Positions 1 through 10,850 of a DNA stretch of 64,000 nt are shown piece after piece. Every line of letters begins with the position of its first letter. Within the stretch, counting starts at the first letter, position 1. A program made the translations under genes and the position numbers. The stretch spans positions 17,554,062 through 17,618,061 of the forward strand of contig CM055611.1 in the NCBI GenBank assembly GCA_029379385.1, read 5' to 3'. The notes under the pieces were generated by a model that saw only the letters and a list, made by a program, of their open reading frames with translations, had not been told where the DNA came from and did no database searches. Source of the DNA: Quillaja saponaria. Lineage: Eukaryota; Streptophyta; Magnoliopsida; Fabales; Quillajaceae.

Positions 1-1
1 T

Positions 2-55
2 TTGTTGCTTAACTACTGTGGAAAGGGGACGCCCTCTGGTTTTCAGTGTTCTTAA
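2..55 (+). CDS. HyPRP gene, 3' end only (cut by window edge)
   Basis: The first bases encode the last 17 residues of a hybrid proline-rich protein, ending [15 protein letters not shown] and then TAA. They match the C-termini of the copies at 16091 and 29545, and include the seventh and eighth cysteines of the 8CM domain. The rest of the gene lies upstream of the window. The 3' flank that follows is a close copy of the flank behind the 16091 gene, so this is the first visible member of the same tandem array. Frame and stop are intact; the state of the missing part is unknown. Confidence 0.85.
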   Translation: MLLNYCGKGTPSGFQCS

Positions 56-1790
56 TCTTAACTACTATCACTTAATTATGTTATGTTCCATTCACGAGTT
101 TCCCTTTGTAGTTTCCGCCATTTTCATTAGTGTTTTGCTTTTGATTCTAGCAGCCTGCTTGGATTGTGTCAATAAGTATTTCACAGTTGATTTTACTATT
201 ATTTGATGGTCATGGAGGTAGCCTTAATAACCTTCTTGATCCATCATGTTCTGTATTTCTATGTAATATCATCTGATCCGAAATGAAATGATAGATAAAT
301 TTTCAGTCAAGTATTAATTTTTCTTTCTTTTTATGAATTTCTTTGATTATTCAATTAGTAACACAGTTTAAGCTTACTCTAAAAGTGCTTTTCTTACAAG
401 TACAAACTCAAGCTATTTAAATCAAACAGGTCTAGTGATTTGGAATTTTGGATAATGGTCTTTCTGTAGAAATTTAATTGGGTAGTACATTTTTATAATT
501 ATTTTTAAGCGTGGGATAAAGGTACTCGTTAAATTAAAAATAAAATTAATATTTGATTAGTTTACAAATCTATAGTAATATATCATAATACATTAGTCCA
601 TTAGTCACACTTAAATAAAATCAATATTTGGTAGTAAATAGTAGAATTCCTAATTATTTAGTTGAAAATCAACTGACTTTCAGTCCCTATATCAGCCCAA
701 CTAAGCCCATTGTATATTATATTCATGTTTTGAGCACAATCCCTGACAAAGAGTTACAATGTGTTTGGAACAAGATAAAAAATAGAGTTCATTTTATTTT
801 AGATGTGTCACCCACCTCTAATTCCATCTATTGTAGTGGGTTATCAATTTTCATTTATAACACTAAATGAAAAGAAGAAGCTTAAAAGAAAAAAAAAAAA
901 AACCTTCGGATCTTTCAAGAAGCAAATAATGAAAAGTTTATGAAATTAAAGGCTTTTTGTGCTTGAGAGTTGAGACATGATTTCTTCTATTCATCCATTT
1001 GGCCTTTGCATTAAATTTTTGCAAGGTTGAAACCAATATGCAAGCAAGGGAGAATAAAATAATAATAATAATAATAAAACAAACACCGAGAACAGAGAAG
1101 AACAAATTGCAGTTGTGAGTCTGAGAAGGATAAAAGTTTGTTTGACTTTTAATTGTTAGGGTTTCTTTTAAGAGTTTCAGATTTTTTTTTTATTAGATTG
1201 TATCTTAATTGGATAGGTTTGTTAGTATTGGACTTTAGACTAGGGCTGGGATAATACATAACAATACTCAATTTGTCGGGTTGGTTAATTCTACATTAAT
1301 TGTCCATATAATTCATACTTAGCCTTATAACTTAACATGTATACGATAGAATACACTTGTACAAAAAATATAAATAAAAAAAATTTGAGACATGTTAGAC
1401 TATCGTGGTCCCTGTTTGCACAAAATATGAAACACCAGTGTGGTATCCCGGGTAGCACGGGCAGAGCTTATAATTATGAGAAGTTTGCTATTTGAGCCTA
1501 AGATGGGTGCACAAAGTTATTATATCAACTTATCAATTTCACTGTATCAACATAAATTTAAATTTTAAATTCATAATACTTTTTTATAAATTTAACATTT
1601 TTATTTTATTTATTAAATTTTGTGTTGTGTGTATTTTTTATATATTTCATTTTATTTTTATATATTTGTTATAAAATTATTTACTTCTAAATTCTCTCCA
1701 CTCAATGCAATAAACATGTTAATTTATTTATTATTTTATTACTTAAAATTATCGAATTGACTTTGCTAAAATATAATTCAAATATTTTTG
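56..1790 (+). repeat. HyPRP 3'-flank block, copy 1
   Basis: This is 1.7 kb of non-coding flank that matches 16748-18485 almost base for base with small indels. Partial copies lie at 26376-26990 (distal part) and 30643-31216 (proximal part). It contains an AAT microsatellite near 1056-1077 and A/T tracts. The short reading frames inside are not conserved as protein between copies and I do not call them genes. Poly(A) signals for the gene ending at 55 should lie in the first 300 bases. Confidence 0.8.
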
Positions 1791-2869
1791 AGATTCTAGT
1801 AGGAAGTTAAATGCAATATCGGAAGTTAAGAAGGAAATACTTAATAGCTGTTCCATTTGCAGAATCTGGTATACATTTGAAGGGATAATGGTGGTTGTTT
1901 ATGTCTATGTAATGGACAATTTAAGTTGAATGATTCTTTTCCCTCTCAGGAGCTGGCTCTGTGCGTACACTGTGTTCCTGTTGGAATATTTGAATAGAAG
2001 TTTACTGCTGATATAAAAGAAGAGAATGTGAAATATATTTGTTCACTGTTACATATATTAATCACCTCTTCGTTTAAGAAATGTCAAATAAAGTTTTACT
2101 GTTAGGACACATTATTGTTTGCAATGTGATGCATTTACATCTTGCTCTTTAGACTTAAGAGTGAGAGTCAGACAGGGCGAACAGGGGAGAGAGAGAAATT
2201 GCCCTCTTTTTGTTCTCCTTACATTCTTCTGTATATATTTCTCTGTTCAAAACTTTGTTTTCCTCTCATTAGTGGTCTGATCATTTGCACTGTCTTGCAG
2301 ATTAAAAACCTATCAGCAATGGAAGTAAATATAGTTCGGCCATTTATTGGGAGAGCCTTATAGGCATTTTATAAGCATGACAGCCCAGAGTTAATACCAG
2401 ATCCAGAAAGAGTTTCAGATAGACGGCAACAAGTTGCTACTACTGCACGAAGAGTATGTTGTTTATCTGACACAGGGACATACACATATTTTTATTATTG
2501 ATCATTATTGTATTATTGCTTATGCTAGTGACAACAGAAGTTATGCAATGCTAAATCCCCTTCATCATCTTCCTTTGTTACATTTCATCATAAGCAATGG
2601 TTTTAAAGGAGCTGCTAGTCTAACATGGATATTATCTTCAACAGGCTAGGTTTTCATAGTCTAACTATTTTTTGCTTTAACAGCGACAACTACGACGGTG
2701 ATCAGGCGTCAACTTCCATCTCATTGAGGATACACCTAGCTGGCTGCAAAGGTGCATCCTTTCTGAGAATTCAGAACACTATCTTTTTGTTGGTTTTCTC
2801 ATTTTAAACAAGCCAGAGTTACAACAGGAGACCACAAGTAAAAGATGCCGAGATGGTTTATCGATGAAG
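1791..2869 (+). other. Unique spacer with coding-like remnants
   Basis: This part of the array has no paralogue elsewhere in the window. Two stretches look like decayed exons on the plus strand. About 2301-2460 follows a TTGCAG acceptor-like site and reads through one in-frame TAG (motifs RPFIGRAL and PDPERVSDRRQQ). About 2684-2880 includes TPSWLQRCILSEN in one frame. I do not recognise the protein. It may be a fragment carried by a transposon or the relic of a gene displaced by the array. Confidence 0.3.
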
Positions 2870-4467
2870 AACAAACAGGTGGATTGAGTTTATCTTCAAA
2901 GAGTAATCTTATGTATTAAACGGGTGACTACTCATACTTATTTGCTATTTAGCAATGTTAAACTTCCAAGAGGGGGTTGGGGAGGAAATAGGATGTATTG
3001 AAATTGAGAATTCAGCAAATCAAGCCAGCCTTCGGTCATCCTCCTCCTCTCCATTACATCCCAACCGAATAGATTGTCTTTTTCGTGTTCAAAATCAACT
3101 CATGCCCTACATTTTGCTCTTTAACTCAATCCTTCAATGACTATACTCTGGTGAAAGAAATTATTTATCCATTTCCTGAGCAATTTAGGATTATAGGAAA
3201 TGACTGTCTCTATTTTGTTGCATAAGATTGTGTAAGCTTTCAATGAAACAAAACAAGAGAGAATGGTCTGAAACTTAAGACTCGAAAAAAGCTGGTGAAG
3301 TAACATGCAGTAATAACTTTTGTTCGTATAGTTCACACTTAGCCATATAACCTAACATGGAAACGTAGAAACCACTTATTAAAAAAAAAAAGAAAAAAAA
3401 AAAGAAAGAGACATCTTAGAGTAATTTGGTCCTTATAATCTACAATGTTGCCAAATACATTATCTGGCGCTCCATCAATTCCTATTCTGCTTCTCAATTT
3501 CCATGCCCCCAAATTTGACAAAAAAAAAAAAGTTGACATACATTTTAGTATTACTGGTAATTAATTGATTTCTAAATAAATGGAAATTAGATCTAGAAGC
3601 TTACAAAAAATATATGTTTGTTAGTCAAATATGAACTCTTGTGCATGCAATTCGTGGTGCGATTTCAAGCTTAAACTAGTTAACACTTGATTGTGGAGTA
3701 CAGATAATAACGACGCATAAAAGCAATTAGCAATTTGAAGTCAACTTTTGCCAACACTTTCTTTATTCTTGTAAACAAACAAAATTAGCCACTATTGTGT
3801 CCATCAGCTTCACATTAGAGAGTTAAGTCAATTATGTGCATTTTTATTAATTGAATAATATATTAATTATTTATTTTAAAATTAAAAAATTTACAAAACT
3901 TTTATTTCGCATGCTACTTTGAAATTTTAAATTTAGAAAACCATAAAATTCCTTCATTATTTTTTATATAATTCATAATATTATATATAAAAAAATAAGG
4001 AAATTATTATTTGTACTTATGAGAATTAGTTTCACACTCTTCACAAATTGATGAGTCCTACTTAAATAGGTGGAGTCACACAAGAAGTGAAATTAATTTT
4101 ATTTTTTAGTGGAAATATTCTCATCCTAAATGAAATATATATTATGCAACTTTTCTTTAAAAGTTAGAAGTGCTACATACTAAAACTTACGTCTGTATTC
4201 CATTCGCAGTTCGATCTGAGGGCCTCCCTCAAACCAAAAAAAAAAAAACAGAAAAGAAAAAAAAAGAAAAAAGAAAAGTGCCAAATATAGATATTATATA
4301 GTTTTTATTTATATTTAATATTTAGAGCAACGCACATGAGATATTATTTTGTCAAATTGAGAGGGAATTGACATTATCAAGTGCATGTCACTCCAAATTC
4401 GATATGCGCTTAAGTCTTATCCTCCAAGCGTGTTGCAATTTCAGGTTGTGCAACTTTTGTGCCCCAT
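2870..4467 (+). repeat. HyPRP 5'-flank block, copy 1 (TATA-less)
   Basis: The upstream region of the 4468 gene matches 11630-12790, upstream of the 12937 copy, and in parts 13520-13830 and 15240-15930. Conserved landmarks are an RY-type CATGCA at 3644-3649, a GAGATATTATTTTGTCAAATT segment near 4340, and GTTGTGCAACTTTTGT at 4445-4460. The other copies continue past CCATATGG into a TATA box and 5' UTR. Here that part is missing. Confidence 0.75.
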
Positions 4468-4989
4468 ATGGTTTTTATTATAATTATTTCTAAAACGGCT
4501 TCAAAGACTCTTGTATCCACTGCCCTTTTCCTCTCCCTGAACCTCATCTTCTTCACCTTGGTTAGCTCCACCAATATCCCTTGCCCACCTCCTCCTAAAT
4601 CAAATGGTCACACTAACCCACCTGCCACTCCTACTACCCCTGCCACTAAGCCACCAGCTACCCCTACCACCCCTTCTACTAAACCACCAGCCACCCCTAC
4701 CACCCCTGCGACTAAGCCACCTTCTATGACTTGTCCTATGGACACACTTAAGTTGGGTGTGTGCGCCAATATGTTGAATGGTTTGCTGAACCTTGTGCTT
4801 GGGAAGCCACCAAAGGAACCGTGCTGCAGCCTCATTAGTGGTCTTGTTGATCTTGAAGCTGCAGTTTGCCTTTGCACCGCCATTAAAGCTAATATCCTTG
4901 GTATAATCAATCTTAACATACCAGTTGACTTAAGCTTGTTGCTTAACTACTGTGGAAAGGGGATGCCCTCTGGTTTTCAGTGCTCTTAA
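4468..4989 (+). CDS. HyPRP (8CM) with lost TATA box and native ATG
   Basis: This encodes 173 aa if read from the ATG at 4468. The product is of the DC2.15/EARLI1 type: a hydrophobic N-terminus ending [15 protein letters not shown], a short Pro/Thr/Lys-rich stretch with [13 protein letters not shown] repeats, and a complete 8CM domain (residues 89-173; pattern C, C, CC, CLC, C, C). Family members are secreted cell-wall or membrane-associated proteins. The paralogues begin ATGGCTTCAAAG; here that start reads ACGGCTTC, and about 150 bp holding the TATA box, start site and 5' UTR are missing. The ATG at 4468 lies in the CCATATGG promoter motif, happens to be in frame, and adds a hydrophobic MVFIIIISK before the signal core. 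The frame is otherwise intact, so it is either a young pseudogene or a gene with a recruited start. Transcription is doubtful. Confidence 0.7.
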   Translation: MVFIIIISKTASKTLVSTALFLSLNLIFFTLVSSTNIPCPPPPKSNGHTNPPATPTTPATKPPATPTTPSTKPPATPTTPATKPPSMTCPMDTLKLGVCANMLNGLLNLVLGKPPKEPCCSLISGLVDLEAAVCLCTAIKANILGIINLNIPVDLSLLLNYCGKGMPSGFQCS

Positions 4990-5560
4990 TCTTATCTACT
5001 ACCACTTAATCATGTTATGTTCCATTCACAAGTTTCTTTTTTAAATTCCTCCATTTTCATTATAGCGTTTTGATTTGGACTCTAGCAGCCTGCTTGGATT
5101 GTTTATTGGAAGTTACCAATGAACTTTCATATGTGTCAATAAGTATTTGGTTTTAATAACCTTCATGATCCATCATGCTCTGTATATCTATATAATATCA
5201 TCTGATCAGAAGTGAAATGAGATAAATTTTCAGTCAATTAGTTTTTCTTTCTTATTATGAATTTCTTTAACTATTCAATTAGTAACACAGTTTAAGCTTA
5301 CACTAAAAGAGTTTTTTTTTTTTTTTTTTTTAAAAAAGAAGCAAATTCAGGCTATTTAAATCAAACAGGTCTGGAAATTAATCAAAAAGGAAAAAAGAAC
5401 AGGAAAGATCATCGATGACGTTCACATGTCAAGTATTTTGAATTTTGTATAATGGTATTTCAGCAGAATTTTAATTAGATATTATATTTTTATGAATATT
5501 TTTAAGAGTGGGATAAAGTTACTTGTTGATATTTAAAATAAAGATAATTTTTAAGACTGG
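4990..5560 (+). repeat. HyPRP 3' flank, diverged copy
   Basis: This matches the start of the 3'-flank block at 56 and 16748 but is more diverged. It contains the TGATCAGAAGTGAAATGAGAT segment (about 5203) that forms the right side of the deletion junctions in the 12937 and 22077 copies. A T-tract lies near 5311-5330. No gene is seen. Confidence 0.65.
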
Positions 5561-6380
5561 AATTCCTTGCGCCTGGGGTCTTTGCTTTGGCAAGACAACA
5601 TAAGAGTTATCCACTCTAGTCGAACCCTAACACACTGTTGGCCCCATGGATTGAAGATCGCTGCAGTCCTTATGTTTTCAATTTTTCATTGCCACTTAAT
5701 TTGAATCAAATAACCACAAAACTTCTTTAAGTATAAGGTCAAGTAAATAAGTTGAAATTGTTATCATATCAACCACTTAATTACCCCACTAATGAATTTT
5801 AATACCACTTAAACAAACATGGTAAAAAAAAAATCTTATAAATATTTGGTAAACAAAATAGGCAACAATTTTGCTAACTTGAATTTAACTCCAACCCAGT
5901 CACATTTTTATAATACAAGGTCAACTATACAATTCCCAACGTAAACTGACAGGTGTTGAATAGGATAATAACAACTTAGTAGTGTTACCTGCTAAGGTTT
6001 TTTTTTTATCATGTTTGCAGATTTGTGTATTTATGTTTTTCACCCACAATCTTATTAAATACTTTCAATTTCGAACTTTGTTCCTTCTCTCTCTCTTTTT
6101 TGGTAAGAATCCCTTCTCTTTCATCTCATTTTGTCCTTTACCTTTCAATGAATATCATTATCAACGCAAAAACAATGAATCTTTCTTCGCCGAGGGGAGT
6201 TTTATGTTCATCATTATTTTTATTTTCTATTTTTGTGAATCAATCGTTTATAACTAAAATTGTGGCCAAAGGCAGCATACCAAATTTCTTACTTTTTACT
6301 CATCAAAAAAGCAAAAATATTGTTCTGCAATTGTAGCCCAAGAATTACCCATGTAATTCCCCAGTTCAGAGCAAAATCAG
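5561..6380 (+). other. Spacer, nothing recognised
   Basis: This stretch is AT-rich apart from about 5570-5670. Two overlapping open frames (5982-6336) are T-rich low-complexity sequence with no motif I recognise. I see no RNA gene or clear transposon end here. Confidence 0.4.
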
Positions 6381-6728
6381 CTAAATTCGGCTATACCCAG
6401 TATGTCTAGGAATACCTACAACTGAAAGCAATCTTGTATCAGCCACCTTTAGCTCATCAACATACAAATCTTCTGTATGCTTAACAGCCGCATGAAACCC
6501 AACAATTGCAACTCCAATCAAAATGGAAACCAAAACATTCAACCACACATTTGGTTAGCACCAAAGCCACAATGGTCACAATCCCCAAGCAAACCAATAG
6601 AAGGCTTAGGAAGAGAAATAACAACACAATCATAGAATAGTTGACGCAAAAGTAACTCAGATTCTTCTTGATGAGTACAGTTGCTTCGCCCAAGCTATTG
6701 GGGCGAGTGAAAGACGAAAGGGAAAATA
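6381..6728 (-). pseudogene. PRA1-family pseudogene, C-terminal part
   Basis: Read on the minus strand from the LTR edge this gives LSSFTRPNSLGEAT, then KKNLSYFCVNYSMIVLLFLFL, then LVCLGIVTIVALVLT. After a frameshift it gives VLVSILIGVAIVGFHAA and ends SVVGIPRHTGYSRI with TAG at 6381-6383. These are the conserved blocks, in order, of PRA1 (prenylated Rab acceptor) proteins, small ER/Golgi membrane proteins in vesicle traffic. The middle, roughly 40-45 residues between LFLSLL and LVCLGIV, is deleted, and the frameshift falls after VLTK. The N-terminal half is at 10716-10850, separated by an LTR retrotransposon. Non-functional. Confidence 0.85.
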
Positions 6729-8237
6729 TGTTACGGGTAAAATTAGGCTTAGGGTAATCTAGTAATTTGATAGAAGTTGTTAGCGTATATAAACTCTATT
6801 AGGCTTGTAATAAAAGGCATCTTGAATGCTAATCAATGTTTTGAAACCCAACAGAGAGGTTGACTGGAAAAGCATCCGGGTCCCGAGTCAATTGTTGGGT
6901 CAACTCAAGTTGACCCAACAATTTTTTTTTTCTATAATTTATATTATATTATATATATATATATATATATTTATATGAAAAATAAGACAAATAGACCTTG
7001 CATATATAAACCAAACACCTGCCAATTAAATAAGGTGTTTCAGGCAAACTTCATAATTTGTCATACAAAGTACAAACATTTAAATAAAATTCTCATAAAC
7101 TAACATGATCCAAATGAAAAATAATGTTTACAAACATAGCATGTATTCAACTAATATTATGGATCTTCTTGATAGCAATCTCCTTCATATAGTCTATCCT
7201 CTTCAACAAATGTAGCCACATCAAGATCATCTTGCACTCCACTTGATTCAATATTATCTCCACCTATTAATTACACACAAAAACATAAATTGAAATAACT
7301 AGTAAGTAGTAACTATTAAATTGTAAAACGAACTCAAAATCTATCATGAACCTTGCGCGTATCTCTTGAGTCCCAATATCATTTATCGGAATAGTAGCAT
7401 CATCATAAAGCATTTTCTCCAATTCATCATAATCAAGCAAGGTAGAATCATCTTCTTCCACTATCTAAAACTCAGACAAATAAATGTATCAGATTACTAA
7501 AAAAAACTGTTGGACTTTAAAAATTGCAAGAATAGAAAGAACTAAAACTCAAAATTTGCTAATTATTAATTATATAACAAGCACAACATTAAGAAAAAGC
7601 CACCAGCTTGATCTATTTAAAGAATTACAATTTGCTTGATTACAAGAAGTTACCTGGTTTATAAATTAAGAGCAAAGCTTTTAATTAAGAAAAAGGAAGA
7701 GAGTTAGAGACCACCGATGATTGAGGGAGATCCACAGTTGCAGTTACGAGTAGAATTGGATGGAGATCCATGGGCAAGGACTTTGTCACTCTGATACCCT
7801 TCTTCGGTTCTTCCATCGGCGTCTTCGAAGGCTAGTCTAGGGCTCGGATTCTGACTAATACGCATCGTTTCTTACTTTCTTTGCTGTTTGCTTTTGCGCT
7901 TTTTTTTTTTTTGTCTTTTCTTTTCCAATTGAATGGACCAGGTCTATAAAAGTTCTCTGAGTCAAGCAGGTTGAGCCGGTCTTGGCAATCCACCTTCTCC
8001 TTCAGGTCTTAGGGGTGACTCGGCCTAGATTGGTGCCAGGGCTACACTCCAACTTGTTGACCCACTTGGGTCAATCCGAGTCTTAAAACATTTATTCTAA
8101 TGGAAATTGGCTGAATGCCATTGTCTTCCCTTTTATTTTCTGTTATTCTCTCTGAATTTAGAATTCCACCTCTGTGATTGAGGGGTTAGTCAGCTAGCGA
8201 GTTACTCTACCTTGGATTCCTGGATTTGCCTTTATCA
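6729..8237 (+). repeat. 5' LTR, interrupted by a DNA element
   Basis: The two parts 6729-6833 and 8097-8237 together align with the 3' LTR at 10450-10715. Shared landmarks are GGGTAAAATT near the start, TATATAAACT (a likely LTR TATA box), GCATCTTGAAT, and the TTATCA end. About 240 bp remain after removing the 1.26 kb insertion. Confidence 0.8.
6834..8096 (-). mobile_element. MULE-like DNA element inside the 5' LTR
   Basis: The insertion is flanked by CTAAT on both sides (6829-6833 and 8097-8101); over nine bases the flanks agree at seven. Its ends form imperfect inverted repeats: AATGTTTTGAAACCC on the left, and AATGTTTTAAGACTC as the reverse complement of the right. The interior has exon-like blocks on the minus strand. 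A start at about 7816 reads MEEPKKGIRVTKSLPMDLHP. An acidic block (7330-7461) contains LLDYDELEKMLYDDATIPIND. A terminal block ends at a TAA at 7157-7159 (EEDRLYEGDCYQEDP). I do not recognise the protein. A MULE carrying captured host exons fits, but a hAT-type element with a transposase tail is possible. An AT microsatellite lies near 6947-6969. Confidence 0.55.
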
Positions 8238-8239
8238 AG

Positions 8240-8251
8240 TGATATTAGAGC
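8240..8251 (+). other. Retrotransposon primer-binding site
   Basis: TGATATTAGAGC lies two bases after the 5' LTR end and differs from the usual plant initiator-tRNA-Met site TGGTATCAGAGC at two positions. It sets the element's orientation as plus. Confidence 0.7.
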
Positions 8252-8278
8252 TTCTTCTTCCTTGGTTGTGGAATAACC

Positions 8279-9292
8279 ATGGTGAATGTGAACATCAATG
8301 TTCTTGATAAGAGGTTTGCAGCACTGGAATCAAGAATGAATATCATGGAAGCAAGATTCATTAGATTCAATTCATCACTGCTAGAATCAAAGTTATCAAG
8401 ATCGAGATCTTAAGCAGGATCGTGGAGGGTAGGTAAGATCGAATTGTTAGATCGAATCGGTAGAATCGAAAGATCTTACAAAATTTTGTAAAATAACTAT
8501 CAAAATAAGTACCTATGTTTATAATTTCTACCTTTACATTGTACTAATTTATGGAGACATTTTCCTTTAAAATAAAGAATTCACAACAAATCAAATGCAC
8601 CGTAATAACAAATTTTACCTAACAAATCAAAATTTAAAAAGAAAAAAAAAAATCATATATCTTGGTAAATTAACTACCTAATCCTAAATTTTCACTTCTG
8701 AGTTAACATCCTAACTAAAAAAACAAAAGAAATATGATTATAAAATCAGATTAGCCAAAAACCAGTGAGTGGTTATGGCCAAACTCGCTCAAGAATTACA
8801 ACCCGAGTTTCAATATTCGAAGTCGATACTCTCTGCATATTCAAATTTCGAAGCAGAAAACTTGCAATGCAAATAAACCAAGCTTCGCAGATCCTAAAGC
8901 ATCTCTTCGATAGATGTCCCTCATGATTTCACACTTCTGCCACCAATCCCATAATCTCGCTTTTGCATTTGGCAGACTCCGATCTTCAGTCTGTTTTAAC
9001 TCAATATGGTAGAGGTAGATTAAAGTATAGTACAATCCAACGTGCCAATGCGCAATCTTTACTGGAATTGATTGCTAGCATGGATTCATCATTTCAGGAA
9101 CTGAAGCTTAGTATGGATTCAAAGTTTCAAATTTTGATGGAAGCCATGGCTTCACTCATAGTGAAAACAATAGAAGTGTGTGGCCCAAGGATTGAAGGGA
9201 AGTTACAGGCAGCTCATGAGAAATTGCTGAGTTTCATACTACCTACCAATTATGGTCTGCGCTCCAATTCACCTGTCTCAAGAAGGCTTTAA
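8279..9292 (+). pseudogene. Gag-like remnants of the LTR element
   Basis: Downstream of the primer-binding site an ATG opens a 44-aa frame (8279-8413) with LDKRFAALESRMNIMEARF, a coiled-coil start as in plant Ty3/gypsy gag proteins. About 550 bp of unrelated AT-rich sequence follow, possibly an insertion. A second open frame at 8963-9292 (109 aa) then reads SLLELIASMDSSFQELKLSM and further heptad-like sequence. No zinc knuckle or pol motif follows. The assignment rests on position and style rather than on a diagnostic motif. Confidence 0.5.
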
Positions 9293-10449
9293 AAGGAAAC
9301 TGAAGACTCTGCACTCACTCATCCATCTGATGGATGATATCCTTTCTTTTTATTAGTATGAGGAGACTTGAAAATCTTTGAGTTAGCTAGACCTCACCTT
9401 TCCAGTAATCTAGTATACTCCTCATCCTTCTTTCCCTTTCCGTTTAATTCTGTAGTGAGACTTTCACTAGCTGCTTGCCTCACTCCCTGAGGAAGAGGTT
9501 CAAAATGGAGCTTTGTTTCTATTTCCAAAAGGGAGACGGTAGATAGGTTAATCAATGTACGAGAAAGTCCTTTCTAACACTTCGTTAGCCCCTTTTTAAT
9601 TGATTTTATTAAGGATCTGATGCTCGCTTCTTTAACCTTGAATCAATCATCAACCCACGAATAGGAATTCCTAGAAGTAGGCATTCTTTTCCATTCAATC
9701 TCTCCTTTAGCCCAGTTACACATTTCCCTTTCTTTGTTAATTCAATATCTGTCTCGCCTATGAGTGCTACTTCGACGAATCACTCAAATTCACCCATGAT
9801 TCCTCAGTCTCCAAATCTAATTGCATAGGTGAATGAAATCAACATTGTGATAGCTCCAAGAAACCTAGGAGAAGAACCAATCTTACAAGAAATTCTAAGT
9901 TTAGGAAAGGGTGATCATCATAATCAATAAATTGAGTTCAAGAATCTAGGAAATCGGGTTCTTGTAACACCAAATATCAATGACCTTGGAAATCTGATGA
10001 AGAGGCTGAATTCTAATGAATTTCTACCTGACCTTGAACTGATGCAGTTCAAGCAATTTATTTCAAAAGCTCCATGGCAGTAGAAACAAATGGAAGACAA
10101 GGATTAGTATACGTTAATTAATAGGTCATCCCATACTGGTTTTTCAGACAATTATGCTTTAGATGGTGGCTATGAGACGTGAAGATCAGAAAGTATGTCT
10201 TCAAGTTGCTAAGATGAAGACTCAAAATTCCTATTCAAGGCAAGGAATTCATTAATTCATCAACAAGGGAACTACATCAGCAACAAAGAGAATAACGATT
10301 GAAGTTTTGATGAAACATTTTTTTTACAAGATCAAGAACACTTTCTTTAACTTTCCAGTGACCTCCAACAAAATTCTAATAGCTTCTCCTACTGTCACAA
10401 GTCTTTAAACTAATCCTTGAGGACATGGATTATTTGAAGTAGGACTAAT
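9293..10449 (+). other. Decayed interior of the LTR element
   Basis: No continuous reading frame is present. The sequence is less AT-rich than the spacers and ends in the polypurine-type stretch before the 3' LTR. It is best read as gag/pol remnants too decayed to translate. Confidence 0.5.
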
Positions 10450-10715
10450 TGTTAGGGGTAAAATTGGGCTTGAGGGTAGTTTAATATTTTGATAGTTATT
10501 GTTAGCCTATATAAACTGGATTAGGATGGTAATCAAATGCATCTTGAATCTTAATGAAAATTAGGCTGAAGCCTTTGTCTCTCTCTATGTTTTCTTTATA
10601 TCTTCCTCCTCCTTCTTAATTTTGAAACTCTCTTATAAAGGAAGAGGTTCGCCATAGCCAAGAAGCTTGGCTTGAGTTTTCAGAATTATCCTTTGTTTTA
10701 GAATTACTCTTATCA
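10450..10715 (+). repeat. 3' LTR
   Basis: 266 bp, TGTTAGGGG to TTATCA, with TATATAAACT inside. It is uninterrupted and serves as the reference for the broken 5' LTR. Confidence 0.8.
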
Positions 10716-10850
10716 AATGACCTCCTGTTATGGACCGCGTGTGGCAAAAATGGATTTAGTGGTAGCTCTAGCACGAGAGAGAAAGTATAGAGTAGAGGGT
10801 GTGGAGGTTGAGGAGAGAGAACCGTAATGGGGTGGTGATGAGGAAGACAT
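10716..10850 (-). pseudogene. PRA1-family pseudogene, N-terminal part
   Basis: From an ATG at 10848-10850 on the minus strand the frame reads MSSSSPPHYGSLSS, then RARATTKSIFATRGP, an in-frame TAA, and QEVI up to the retrotransposon end. PRA1 proteins begin with a Ser/Pro-rich stretch and a T-R-R-P-W-x-E motif; here the Trp codon position is the stop. The reading resumes as LSSFTRPNSLGEAT on the far side of the element (6728 downward), so the retrotransposon sits between the two halves. PRA1 genes are often intronless, so this looks like an ordinary gene that died in place; a retrocopy cannot be excluded. Confidence 0.8.

Larger units (their letters stand above)
6729..10715 (+). mobile_element. 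Internally deleted Ty3/gypsy-like LTR retrotransposon
   Basis: The element has a 5' LTR (6729-8237, interrupted), a primer-binding site like tRNA-Met (TGATATTAGAGC, 8240-8251; family consensus TGGTATCAGAGC), gag-like remnants, a purine-rich stretch with the typical CTTGAGGACATGGATTATTT layout just before the 3' LTR, and a 3' LTR at 10450-10715. Both LTRs start TGTTA and end TTATCA. No protease, reverse transcriptase or integrase is seen in 8238-10449, so it is non-autonomous and decayed. The flanking 5-mers (AAATA and AATGA) do not match, so the target duplication is lost or mutated. It lies inside a PRA1 gene, separating that gene's two halves. Confidence 0.8.

Noticed and set aside
18..206. 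62-aa frame [13 protein letters not shown]..., seen again at 16710
   Set aside because: It overlaps the HyPRP end in another frame and is conserved only because the flank is duplicated.
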